From contig NZ_VNFK01000003.1 of NCBI RefSeq assembly GCF_007786235.1, positions 186,001 through 250,000 on the forward strand: a DNA stretch of 64,000 nucleotides, read 5' to 3'. Shown here piece after piece: positions 50,082 to 57,973 of the stretch. Positions within the stretch are counted from its first letter, which is position 1, and each line of letters starts with the position of its first letter. The stretch is from Paenarthrobacter nitroguajacolicus (GTDB taxonomy: Bacteria > Actinomycetota > Actinomycetes > Actinomycetales > Micrococcaceae). The notes beneath the pieces are model-generated. The model ran no database searches and was not told the origin of the DNA. It was given only the letters and a program-made list of their open reading frames with translations. The translations under genes were made by a program, and so were the position numbers.

Positions 50082-51311
50082 ATGTCTGCCGGAACAACTA
50101 CCGCCCGCATTTCACAGCGAATTTCCGCCATTGCCGAGTCCGCCACCCTTGCCGTTGACGCCAAGGCCAAGGCGCTGAAGGCCGCGGGGCGACCCGTGAT
50201 TGGTTTCGGTGCGGGCGAACCCGATTTCCCTACCCCGGATTACATCGTCCAGGCGGCCATCGAAGCTGCCAGCCAACCGAAGTACCACCGGTATTCCCCC
50301 GCCGGCGGTCTTCCCGAACTGAAGAAGGCCATCGCCGAGAAAACCCTTCGGGACTCCGGCTACACGGTGGATCCTTCCCAGGTCCTGGTGACCAACGGCG
50401 GCAAGCAGGCCGTGTACAACACGTTCGCCACCTTGGTTGATCCGGGTGACGAAGTCATCATCCCCACGCCGTTCTGGACCACGTATCCGGAGGCCATCCG
50501 CCTCGCCGGCGGCGTACCCGTCGAGGTGTTCGCTGGACCGGAGCAGGGCTACTTGGTGACTGTTGAACAGCTGGAAGCCGCCGTGACGGAGAAGACCAAG
50601 ATCCTGCTGTTCGTCTCCCCGTCCAACCCCACGGGCGCCGTCTACAGCCCGGAACAGGTTGCGGAGATCGGTAAGTGGGCAGCGGCCAAGGGCCTTTGGG
50701 TTGTCACCGATGAGATTTACGAACACCTCACCTATGACGGCGTTGAGTTCACCTCCATCGCCACGGCCGCGCCTGAGCTCGGCGACAAAGTGGTCATCCT
50801 CAACGGCGTGGCCAAGACGTACGCCATGACCGGTTGGCGCGTGGGCTGGATGATCGGCCCGGCCGACGTCATCAAGGCCGCCACCAACCTGCAGTCGCAC
50901 GCGACCTCCAACGTCTCCAACATCATGCAGGTCGCCGCCGCCGCTGCCCTCACGGGCCCACTGACCGCCGTCGACGAGATGAAGGTTGCCTTCGACCGCC
51001 GCCGCAAGGCGATTGTGGCCGGCCTGAACGCCATCGAGGGCGTTGAATGCCCGACGCCGACGGGCGCGTTCTACGTGTACGCGGACGTCCGGGGATTGCT
51101 GGGTAAGGAATTCGAGACCTCCAACGGTCCCGTCCGCCCCACCACCTCCGCAGAACTCGCCACGCTCATCCTTGACGAAGTCGAAGTTGCCGTGGTTCCG
51201 GGCGAGGCGTTCGGGCCCTCCGGCTACGTGCGCCTGTCTTACGCCCTCGGCGACGACGACCTCGCTGAAGGTGTTCGCCGCATCCAGGAATTCCTGGGCA
51301 AGGCCAAGTAG
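50082..51311 (+). CDS. PLP-dependent aminotransferase, aspartate aminotransferase-like
   Basis: Class I aminotransferase of 409 residues. PLP-binding residues are all visible: N182 (SPSNPTG), D210 ([14 protein letters not shown]), K245 ([16 protein letters not shown]) and R253. The N-terminal [10 protein letters not shown] fits the Ib subgroup of aspartate aminotransferases (some also act on prephenate). It is divergent from tRNA-Trp and followed by a strong hairpin. Confidence 0.94.
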   Translation: MSAGTTTARISQRISAIAESATLAVDAKAKALKAAGRPVIGFGAGEPDFPTPDYIVQAAIEAASQPKYHRYSPAGGLPELKKAIAEKTLRDSGYTVDPSQVLVTNGGKQAVYNTFATLVDPGDEVIIPTPFWTTYPEAIRLAGGVPVEVFAGPEQGYLVTVEQLEAAVTEKTKILLFVSPSNPTGAVYSPEQVAEIGKWAAAKGLWVVTDEIYEHLTYDGVEFTSIATAAPELGDKVVILNGVAKTYAMTGWRVGWMIGPADVIKAATNLQSHATSNVSNIMQVAAAAALTGPLTAVDEMKVAFDRRRKAIVAGLNAIEGVECPTPTGAFYVYADVRGLLGKEFETSNGPVRPTTSAELATLILDEVEVAVVPGEAFGPSGYVRLSYALGDDDLAEGVRRIQEFLGKAK

Positions 51312-51321
51312 CAAGCAACCT

Positions 51322-51365
51322 ACGCAAACGCTCTTCCATCGTGACAGGTGGAAGAGCGTTTGCGT
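51322..51365 (+). terminator. Terminator of the aminotransferase gene
   Basis: Perfect 17-bp arms (51322-51338, 51349-51365) with a 10-base loop 11 bases after the stop. The arms begin ACGCAAACG and end GTTTGCGT. Confidence 0.88.
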
Positions 51366-51422
51366 TTAAGGCACGGGATGTGAGCGGGCGATGGGTAAAT
51401 CCCCGCGGGATGTGAAAGGGCG

Positions 51423-52097
51423 TCAGAGGAGGCGTCGCTCGGCCGCCCACTTGGTGAGTTCGTGACGGCTGGAGAGCTGGAGCTTCCGCAGGACGGCGGA
51501 GACATGCGTTTCCACCGTCTTGATGGAGATGAACAGCTCCTTGGCCACCTCCTTGTAGCTGTAGCCCCGCGCGATTAGCCGCATGACTTCCAGCTCCCGT
51601 GCGGAGAGCTTGTCCAGTTCGTCGTCCGCAATGTCCGCCGGAGCGGTTCCAAAAGCGTCGAGCACGAAACCGGCCAGGCGCGGCGAGAACACCGCGTCGC
51701 CATCGGCCACCCTCATCACGGCGTCGGAGATCTCCTTGCCGGAAATGGTCTTGGTGACGTAGCCGCGGGCACCGGCACGAATCACGGAAACCACATCCTC
51801 CGCGGCGTCGGACACGCTCAGGGCCAGGAAGCTGGTGGTGCCTAGCAACGCTGCGGAACCGGCGATGACCTCGCGGCCTCCCCCACCCAGGCCACCAGGC
51901 AGGTGCACGTCCAGGAGCACCACCTCCGGGCGGGTTTCAACGATCACCGCAATAGCCTGCTCTACGGTTCCGGCCTCGCCCACTACATCCATCCGGGCAT
52001 CGAGATCGGCTTTCAAGCCGGACCGGAAAATCGTGTGGTCATCCACGATCACCACACGCACGGTGCGTCCTGCACCGTTGTCAGGGGCGTTGTTCAT
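51423..52097 (-). CDS. NarL/LuxR-family response regulator
   Basis: The 224-residue regulator has a receiver domain with D19/D20, phospho-acceptor D63 (VVLLDVHLPGG) and K116, and a C-terminal LuxR-type helix-turn-helix (LSARELEVMRLIARGYSYKEVAKELFISIKTVETHV). Its ATG overlaps the kinase stop by 4 bases (ATGA), so it forms a two-component pair with the kinase upstream. Targets probably include the divergent PspC operon. Confidence 0.95.
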   Translation of the reverse strand: MNNAPDNGAGRTVRVVIVDDHTIFRSGLKADLDARMDVVGEAGTVEQAIAVIVETRPEVVLLDVHLPGGLGGGGREVIAGSAALLGTTSFLALSVSDAAEDVVSVIRAGARGYVTKTISGKEISDAVMRVADGDAVFSPRLAGFVLDAFGTAPADIADDELDKLSARELEVMRLIARGYSYKEVAKELFISIKTVETHVSAVLRKLQLSSRHELTKWAAERRLL

Positions 52098-53623
52098 CGC
52101 TTCGCTTCTCCGTTCCGCATTGGTTCACTGTTTCGCGCTGGTTCACTGTTCCGCGCTGGTTCACTGTTCCGCTGGTCCCCGGCATCGGCGTTTGCTGACG
52201 GAAGGGCCAGGCGGACTTCCGTGCCGTCGCTGCTGCTGTTGATGACCGCAGTTCCACCGTGCCGTTTCATACGGCCAATGATCGATTCCTTAACGCCCAG
52301 CCTGTCATCGGGCACGGCATCGAGGTTGAAGCCGGGGCCGCGGTCCTTGATGAAGATCTCAGCACTGCCGTCGGCGCTCTCCAAGTACACGGAAACCGTT
52401 CCGCCGCCGTGCCGGGCCGCGTTGAGCATCGCTTCCCTGGCTGCTTGGACCAGGGCCTCGTGCCGGTCCGTCATGTCGGTATCGCCCACGGTGACCACCT
52501 CCACCGCGTGGCCGTGGGAGTCCTCCACCTCAGCCGCGATCGACTTGATCCGCTCGGCCAAGCGCCCGGCTTCCTTGGCGGCATCGCTGAAGAGCCATGC
52601 CCGGAGTTCGCGTTCCTGCGCCCTGGCCAGCCTGACCACGTCCTGTTCGGATCCCGCCCTCCGCTGGATGAGAGCCAGGGTCTGGAGCACGGAGTCGTGC
52701 AGATGCGCGGCGATTTCGGCGCGCTCCGTCTCACGGACGCGGCCTGCCCGTTCGGATTCCAGGTCCTTCCAGAACTTCAGCCCCCAAGGCAGCAATACCA
52801 AGGCGACGCCGCCAAGGACGGCAACCGATGCCAGGAGCGCCAGCCAGGTCTGCTCCCAAGACCCCGAACCGGACACCATCACCAGGACACCGGCAACCAC
52901 CAGGGCCAGGCCGGCTGCGAGGCGGACCCATCCACCTGCTTGGTCGGCCTTCGTCTTGTCCACCAGTCCGGCCCTGCGGGTTTCGTCCAGCTGCATCCAC
53001 GCAATCGCAGCACCGCCCAGGATTGCTGCCGCCGGAATCAGTGTGCCCAAAGGAACGTCCACGCCGAACTGGCGGGCGATCAGGATGGCAGCCACCAACA
53101 GCAGTGCCGCGCCAAGCAGGATTTCCTTGCCGTATTGGATCTTGCGGAACGAGAACCAGGAGGCCAGCGCGCTGCCGCCCCACCAATCCCCAGAAGCGTT
53201 GATGCCGGATGCGGGACGGGCGCCGGCTGGGCCGGTGGTTCCGCCGGTCGCTGAGCTACCCCCCGGACCACCAGCCGCCGACGGTCCGCCGAACGCCGCC
53301 GGTACGGGTCCGGCGTCGTACGTTTTCGGCGCGGTTGTGATCCCTACGCTGTCCGCCGGGACGGGCGGCAGGCTCACGGCAGGAGCAATGGGCGACGCCG
53401 GGCGGCGGGCATTGCGCTTGGCGTTCTCGTCCGCGGTGGGAACCATGGTCCACAACCACGCATAGAAGGCCACGCCTGCTCCGCCTGCGAAACAGGCCAG
53501 GATCATGCCCAGCCTGACGAGCTTGACGGGCCATCCCAAATGATCGGCGAGTCCGCTGCAGACGCCTGCGATCATGCGGTCGCTGCTGCGGACCAGCGTG
53601 GGGCGTTGTACAGCGGTTGTCAT
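52094..53623 (-). CDS. Histidine kinase with N-terminal PspC domain
   Basis: The 509-residue sensor begins with a PspC domain (RSSDRMIAGVCSGLADHLGW, then a membrane helix at about 38-60), a Pro/Ala/Gly linker (70-145), four predicted membrane helices (168-280), a HisKA_3 dimerisation helix with H309 (HLHDSVLQTLALIQ) and a HATPase domain (DRGPGFNLD). The last residues repeat NSEPAR, encoded by an 18-bp tandem repeat. The ATG at 53623 is used; a TTG at 53635 is an alternative. PspC-headed kinases of this kind are known in actinobacteria (MacS/LiaS-like) and are linked to envelope stress. Confidence 0.93.
   Translation of the reverse strand: MTTAVQRPTLVRSSDRMIAGVCSGLADHLGWPVKLVRLGMILACFAGGAGVAFYAWLWTMVPTADENAKRNARRPASPIAPAVSLPPVPADSVGITTAPKTYDAGPVPAAFGGPSAAGGPGGSSATGGTTGPAGARPASGINASGDWWGGSALASWFSFRKIQYGKEILLGAALLLVAAILIARQFGVDVPLGTLIPAAAILGGAAIAWMQLDETRRAGLVDKTKADQAGGWVRLAAGLALVVAGVLVMVSGSGSWEQTWLALLASVAVLGGVALVLLPWGLKFWKDLESERAGRVRETERAEIAAHLHDSVLQTLALIQRRAGSEQDVVRLARAQERELRAWLFSDAAKEAGRLAERIKSIAAEVEDSHGHAVEVVTVGDTDMTDRHEALVQAAREAMLNAARHGGGTVSVYLESADGSAEIFIKDRGPGFNLDAVPDDRLGVKESIIGRMKRHGGTAVINSSSDGTEVRLALPSANADAGDQRNSEPARNSEPARNSEPMRNGEAKR
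52121..52172. repeat. 18-bp tandem repeat at the 3' end of the kinase gene
   Basis: Units at 52121-52138, 52139-52156 and a partial one to 52172 differ at one position. They encode the repeated hexapeptide RNSEPA near the kinase C terminus. Confidence 0.85.
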
Positions 53624-53640
53624 GTACCAATCCAAGCACG

Positions 53641-53706
53641 GATCAGGGTGCCCCGGACCGGAATCCCGGGTTGTTGGGGGGTCTCTCAGGGATCATTCAG
53701 GGTATC
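53641..53706. promoter_or_regulatory. TCAGGG repeats in the divergent kinase/PspC promoter region
   Basis: Three direct copies of TCAGGG (in GATCAGGGTG at 53641, TCAGGGATC at 53686 and TCAGGGTATC at 53697) lie in the 125-base gap between the two start codons. They may be response-regulator sites. Confidence 0.35.
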
Positions 53707-53748
53707 CCCCAGTAGAGGGGAGGGTAGGCCGAACGGCAGGATCGAAGT

Positions 53749-55308
53749 ATGAACGCGAACAGCATGAACCCAGAGGAACCCGGAACGCCAGGCAACGCCG
53801 GCACATCCGGCTCCAGCGCCACCAGTGGCGCTTCCACCGGCGCCGCCGGTTCCGCTTCCGGGACCCCGGAAGAACCCGCCGCCGGCGCTTCCGCCGGCTC
53901 TGGCCCTGCCACAGGTACCTACACACCCGCTGGCGCCGACCCCGCATCCTCCCAGCAGAACTTCTTCGACTGGATCCGCAGCCAAGGGATCCGCCGCGGA
54001 CCGGACCGCTGGATCGGCGGCGTGGCAAGTGGCGTGGCCCACCGCTTCGGTATCGATCCGCTGATCGTCCGAGGCATCTTCATCGTCCTGGCACTCTTTG
54101 CCGGCGTGGGCGTTCTGCTGTACGGCGTGGCATGGGCGCTCCTGCCCGAGCCGGACGGCCGCATCCACGTTCAAGAGGCTGCAGCCGGCCGATGGTCCGG
54201 AGGCATGACCGGGGCGTTGATCACCTCCATCATCGGACTGCCGAGCCTGGGCCGCGGATTCTGGGGCTGGGGCTGGGACGGACTGCCAGGACTCTTCTGG
54301 ACACTCTTCTGGATGGGTGGCGTCTTCTACCTGATCTACTTCCTGGTTCAACGCAACAAAGCTTCGAAGGGAACTCCACCCATGGGCCCGCAGAACTACG
54401 CAGCCGCACCAGGCAGCACTCATGCCTACGGGACCCCGACCACCTACGGAAGCACGGCAACTACCGGAACCAACACCGGCGTGCCCGTGTACGGCGCATC
54501 CGCCCCCGGCACCAAGCACCAGGGACGGCCCAATCCTTCCGGCGGATACAGCTCCGGCCCGGTTCCGCCGTCGGTCCCCCACAATCCTTCCGGCCCCTCC
54601 GTGCCTTCGGGTCCGCGGCCACCGTACGGCCCCACTCCCCCGCATGGATGGCAGCCTAAGCCGGCTGCACCCAAGCGCAAGGGGCCGGGCGCCGCGATCG
54701 TGGCCGTCTCTGCAGGCGCAGCATTGCTGGCCGGCGGTACATTGAAAGCCCTCGACGCCGGCAACGTCATTGAGCTGGGCAACACGGGCAACGCCGTGGT
54801 CTGGGCTACAGGTGCCGCAGTTCTCGGCTTGGGCATTCTTGTGGCGGGGCTTCGGGGGCGGACGTCAGGGTTCCTGGGCTTCCTCGCAGTGGTTGCCTTG
54901 ATCATCGGCGGAATCTTCAACGTGGTTCCAAGGAACGGCGACCGTTGGACGTTCGACGACGTCAATTGGGCACCTACAAGCCTGGAGCAGGCGCGGCAGG
55001 GAATTGATGTCACTGGAGCCAAGGGCCTTGTGGACCTCAGCGAGATCACAATGACGCCTCCCTTGATTTCCGAAGTCCTGATTCCCGTGGATGCCACGGC
55101 AAGCAACGTCACGGTCATCATCCCCGACGATGTCCCCGTTGAGGTCCGGGCCGACATGACCTTCGGCAACCTCAACGAACGTGGCACGGACCGGGGTGGC
55201 CGGCTGCAGGATGACAGGACCCTTTACAACACCGAAAAACCCGGCGCAAACCTCGTGGTGGAAATCGACGGCACGTTCAGCAACGTGACCATCCAGGAAG
55301 GAAACTGA
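53749..55308 (+). CDS. PspC domain protein with C-terminal LiaF/toastrack-like domain
   Basis: 519 residues. An Ala/Gly/Ser/Thr-rich N terminus (~65 residues) is followed by a PspC domain (IRRGPDRWIGGVASGVAHRFG, membrane helix FIVLALFAGVGVLLYGVAWAL), a Trp/Gly-rich hydrophobic segment (GFWGWGWDGLPGLFWTLFWMGG), a long Pro/Gly/Tyr-rich linker, further helices, and a C-terminal beta-rich domain (SNVTVIIPDDVPVEVRAD, FSNVTIQEGN) like that of LiaF. LiaF-type proteins hold the cognate kinase inactive in Firmicutes. The gene is divergent from the kinase and starts the operon. Confidence 0.9.
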   Translation: MNANSMNPEEPGTPGNAGTSGSSATSGASTGAAGSASGTPEEPAAGASAGSGPATGTYTPAGADPASSQQNFFDWIRSQGIRRGPDRWIGGVASGVAHRFGIDPLIVRGIFIVLALFAGVGVLLYGVAWALLPEPDGRIHVQEAAAGRWSGGMTGALITSIIGLPSLGRGFWGWGWDGLPGLFWTLFWMGGVFYLIYFLVQRNKASKGTPPMGPQNYAAAPGSTHAYGTPTTYGSTATTGTNTGVPVYGASAPGTKHQGRPNPSGGYSSGPVPPSVPHNPSGPSVPSGPRPPYGPTPPHGWQPKPAAPKRKGPGAAIVAVSAGAALLAGGTLKALDAGNVIELGNTGNAVVWATGAAVLGLGILVAGLRGRTSGFLGFLAVVALIIGGIFNVVPRNGDRWTFDDVNWAPTSLEQARQGIDVTGAKGLVDLSEITMTPPLISEVLIPVDATASNVTVIIPDDVPVEVRADMTFGNLNERGTDRGGRLQDDRTLYNTEKPGANLVVEIDGTFSNVTIQEGN

Positions 55309-55309
55309 C

Positions 55310-55684
55310 ATGAGCACCAACGAGCCAGGCAAGGCCCACGACGCCCAGCCAACCCAGCCCCTGCCCCGGGAAACGAGCCCCACGGAAGCTCTTCCCAAGC
55401 CCACCCTCCAACCGATTCCGCTCACGCCGCCCCTGGAGCCCAGCTTCAAGGTTGAAGCCCCCGAGGATGACGACCAACCCCGGGAAGCCCGGATCGGCAC
55501 CGTGGTGTGGGGGCTGATCGTCATGGCTTTGGCCGCCTTGATCGTCGTTTCGACGCTCGGGTGGGTGACACTCAACGGGACCTATGTGCTGATCGGCCTC
55601 ATGATCGGCGCGGGCGCTGCCTTGGTGGTAGGTGGGCTTCTGTCGGCCCGCAAGGGATCCAAGAAAGTGACCACCACAAAGTGA
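55310..55684 (+). CDS. Small two-helix membrane protein of the PspC operon
   Basis: 124 residues; a Pro/Thr-rich soluble N terminus of ~60 residues, then two membrane helices (GTVVWGLIVMALAALIVVST and GTYVLIGLMIGAGAALVVGG) and a basic end. One base separates it from the preceding stop. No family name is certain. Its place between two PspC genes suggests a role in the same membrane complex. Confidence 0.82.
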   Translation: MSTNEPGKAHDAQPTQPLPRETSPTEALPKPTLQPIPLTPPLEPSFKVEAPEDDDQPREARIGTVVWGLIVMALAALIVVSTLGWVTLNGTYVLIGLMIGAGAALVVGGLLSARKGSKKVTTTK

Positions 55685-55715
55685 CAAAGCACCTGCAACA
55701 AGGGAGTCTGTAGCC

Positions 55716-55964
55716 ATGGACAAGTTCTTCAGCATCGTCAGGGGCTTCGGCCTGAAGCGTGGACCGCAACGGTGGCTGGGCGGCATCTGCGGAGGCATCG
55801 CCGCAAAGCTCAAGGTAGACGTAGCGTATGTCCGGGTTGCCTTCCTGCTTTTCTGCCTGCTTCCGGGACCGGCAATCGTGGTCTACATCCTGGGCTGGCT
55901 CATCCTGCCGGACCAGAACAACAAAATCGCACTGGAATCCTTTATCAGCCAACGTTCCCGGTAG
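55716..55964 (+). CDS. Stand-alone PspC domain protein
   Basis: 82 residues, almost entirely a PspC domain: GLKRGPQRWLGGICGGIAAKLKVD followed by a membrane helix (VRVAFLLFCLLPGPAIVVYILGWLILP). AAGGGAG precedes the ATG. It is the third PspC domain in this locus and the last gene before the terminator. Confidence 0.92.
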   Translation: MDKFFSIVRGFGLKRGPQRWLGGICGGIAAKLKVDVAYVRVAFLLFCLLPGPAIVVYILGWLILPDQNNKIALESFISQRSR

Positions 55965-56000
55965 TTGCCGATACACCACTGCAAAGTTTCACAGCGATAC

Positions 56001-56029
56001 AAAGCGCCCCGCCGCCGGTGGGGCGCTTT
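56001..56029 (+). terminator. Terminator of the PspC operon
   Basis: Perfect 10-bp arms (56001-56010, 56020-56029), then TTTTCGTCGTTTTC. Confidence 0.88.
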
Positions 56030-56084
56030 TCGTCGTTTTCAGGCAGGTTTCCACTACCGCACAGCCGGGCTCCGAAGTAACCAT

Positions 56085-56115
56085 TTGTGTCCCACCCCAC
56101 ATGCGCGTCTACAAT
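56085..56115 (+). promoter_or_regulatory. Candidate pfkA promoter
   Basis: TTGTGT (56085-56090) and TACAAT (56110-56115) are 19 bases apart, longer than ideal, about 60 bases before pfkA. Confidence 0.35.
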
Positions 56116-56173
56116 CATTGGGAGCTCAGCGTGGCGCTCTGCACGTATTCCTCCAAGCCATGAGTGAGCAAAC

Positions 56174-57199
56174 ATGAAAATTGGCATTCTTACCAGCGGT
56201 GGCGACTGCCCCGGCCTCAATGCAGTGATCCGGGGAGCAGTCCTCAAGGGCATCGCCATCCACGGCCAGGAATTTGTGGGCTTCCGCGACGGCTGGCGTG
56301 GCGTGGTTGAAGGTGACGTCATCGACATCCCCCGCACCATGGTCCGTGGTATCGCCAAGCAGGGTGGCACCATTCTGGGCACCTCCCGCACCAACCCCTT
56401 CGAGAACGGCGGCGGGCCGGACGTCATCAAGGCCCACATGGAGCGTTTGGGCATTGACGCCATTATCGCCATCGGCGGTGAGGGAACCCTGGCCGCTGCC
56501 AAGCGGCTTACCGACGCCGGCCTGAAGATCGTTGGTGTCCCCAAGACCGTGGACAACGACCTCGATGCCACTGACTACACCTTCGGCTTCGATACCGCCG
56601 TACAGATTGCCACCGAGGCCATCGACCGCCTCCGCACCACCGGCGAATCCCACCACCGCTGCATGATCGCCGAAGTCATGGGACGCCACGTCGGCTGGAT
56701 CGCACTGCATGCCGGCATGGCAGCCGGAGCCCATGCCATCCTGATCCCGGAACAGAAGGCGAGCATCGAGCAGATCACCGAATGGGTGCAGGAAGCCCAC
56801 GACCGCGGCCGTGCGCCGCTGGTGGTAGTGGCCGAAGGATTCGTGCCGGATCACATGGAGTCTCCGCACTCCGAACGCGGCCTCGATACGTTCGGCCGCC
56901 CCCGCCTTGGCGGCATCGCAGATCAACTGGCACCCGAACTCGAGGCGCGAACGGGCATTGAAACCCGAGCCACGATCCTCGGCCACATCCAGCGTGGTGG
57001 CGTACCCACCGCCTACGACCGCGTCCTGGCGACGCGCCTGGGGATGGCCGCCATCGACTCGGTGGTGGAAGGCCGTTGGGGCACCATGGTGGCCTTGAAG
57101 GGCACGGACATCTCCCATGTTGGCTTCGAGGAAGCCCTGGGCAAGCTCAAGACCGTTCCGCAGCACCGTTACGACGAAGCGTCGGTGCTGTTCGGCTAG
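56174..57199 (+). CDS. pfkA: 6-phosphofructokinase
   Basis: The enzyme phosphorylates fructose 6-phosphate. 341 residues with GGDCPGLN at 9-16, GGEGT at 101-105, PKTVDND at 123-129 and MGRHVGW. PPi-dependent enzymes usually have Asp at the position that is Gly104 here, so ATP is the expected donor, although the lysine in PKTVDND is shared with the PPi type. The group matches actinobacterial PFKs. It is not in an operon with other glycolytic genes. Confidence 0.95.
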   Translation: MKIGILTSGGDCPGLNAVIRGAVLKGIAIHGQEFVGFRDGWRGVVEGDVIDIPRTMVRGIAKQGGTILGTSRTNPFENGGGPDVIKAHMERLGIDAIIAIGGEGTLAAAKRLTDAGLKIVGVPKTVDNDLDATDYTFGFDTAVQIATEAIDRLRTTGESHHRCMIAEVMGRHVGWIALHAGMAAGAHAILIPEQKASIEQITEWVQEAHDRGRAPLVVVAEGFVPDHMESPHSERGLDTFGRPRLGGIADQLAPELEARTGIETRATILGHIQRGGVPTAYDRVLATRLGMAAIDSVVEGRWGTMVALKGTDISHVGFEEALGKLKTVPQHRYDEASVLFG

Positions 57200-57216
57200 T
57201 CGGCTAGGCTGAATCC

Positions 57217-57966
57217 ATGACCCTAGAGCCCACGTCCGCTGCCATCATCCAGCTGGCGTGGGCTCGCCATTTGGGACTCGACGACGACGCCTTCGCCACG
57301 GAGGCCGCCCGGCTCACCACCCCTGAAGCGGACCCGGGGGACCCCACGCGCCGCATCATCCGCGTGGACGACTCGGCGCGGGCAGTGACGTTCCTGCGAC
57401 TCTTCGGCGTTTCGGCATTGGTAGGGCCGCAGTGGGCGCTGGACGCAGCCGCCGGAATCCCCGATACCGAGCTCGCACAACACGTTACGTTGCTGACCCT
57501 GACCAGATCCCACGGCGGACACGGGCTGGGATCCTCGGCGTTGTTCTTCGCGGACGATCTACCCCTGCAGCAGCCTTCGGACGACCTGACGGTCTCACAG
57601 GGCAACCCCGAAGCAATCAGCCTTGAAGCTTTGTGCCCTCCGGACGACGTCAACGAGGTGCGGCTCCAAAGTCTTGAGCACCGCTTCACGATTATGCATC
57701 CCGACCAGGATCCGCCCACGCCCGTGGCCTGCGGCGCCTACTCCGAGTGGGAGGGCATCCTGGCCAACATGGGCGTCCTGGTGGCACCTCCATGGCGCCG
57801 CCGGGGCATCGGCACGCTGGCCGCGTCCATAGCTGCGCATGAAGCCCTGGCAGCGGGGCTGACCCTCCAGTGGAAGGCCGATGTCAGCAACACAGGAGCG
57901 CTCGCGATGGCCCGTAGCCTTGGCTTCGCCACGGGCGGGCTCCACGCGAGCGTCCTGCTCGGCTGA
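57217..57966 (+). CDS. GNAT-family N-acetyltransferase
   Basis: 249 residues. The C-terminal GNAT core has the beta-4 segment NMGVLVAPPWRRRGIGTLAASIAAHEAL with the CoA loop RRRGIG at about 192-197 and the typical NTGALAMARSLGF. The N-terminal ~120 residues are a separate, poorly conserved domain. It starts 17 bases after pfkA and may be co-transcribed. Substrate unknown. Confidence 0.88.
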   Translation: MTLEPTSAAIIQLAWARHLGLDDDAFATEAARLTTPEADPGDPTRRIIRVDDSARAVTFLRLFGVSALVGPQWALDAAAGIPDTELAQHVTLLTLTRSHGGHGLGSSALFFADDLPLQQPSDDLTVSQGNPEAISLEALCPPDDVNEVRLQSLEHRFTIMHPDQDPPTPVACGAYSEWEGILANMGVLVAPPWRRRGIGTLAASIAAHEALAAGLTLQWKADVSNTGALAMARSLGFATGGLHASVLLG

Positions 57967-57973
57967 GTTAGGC

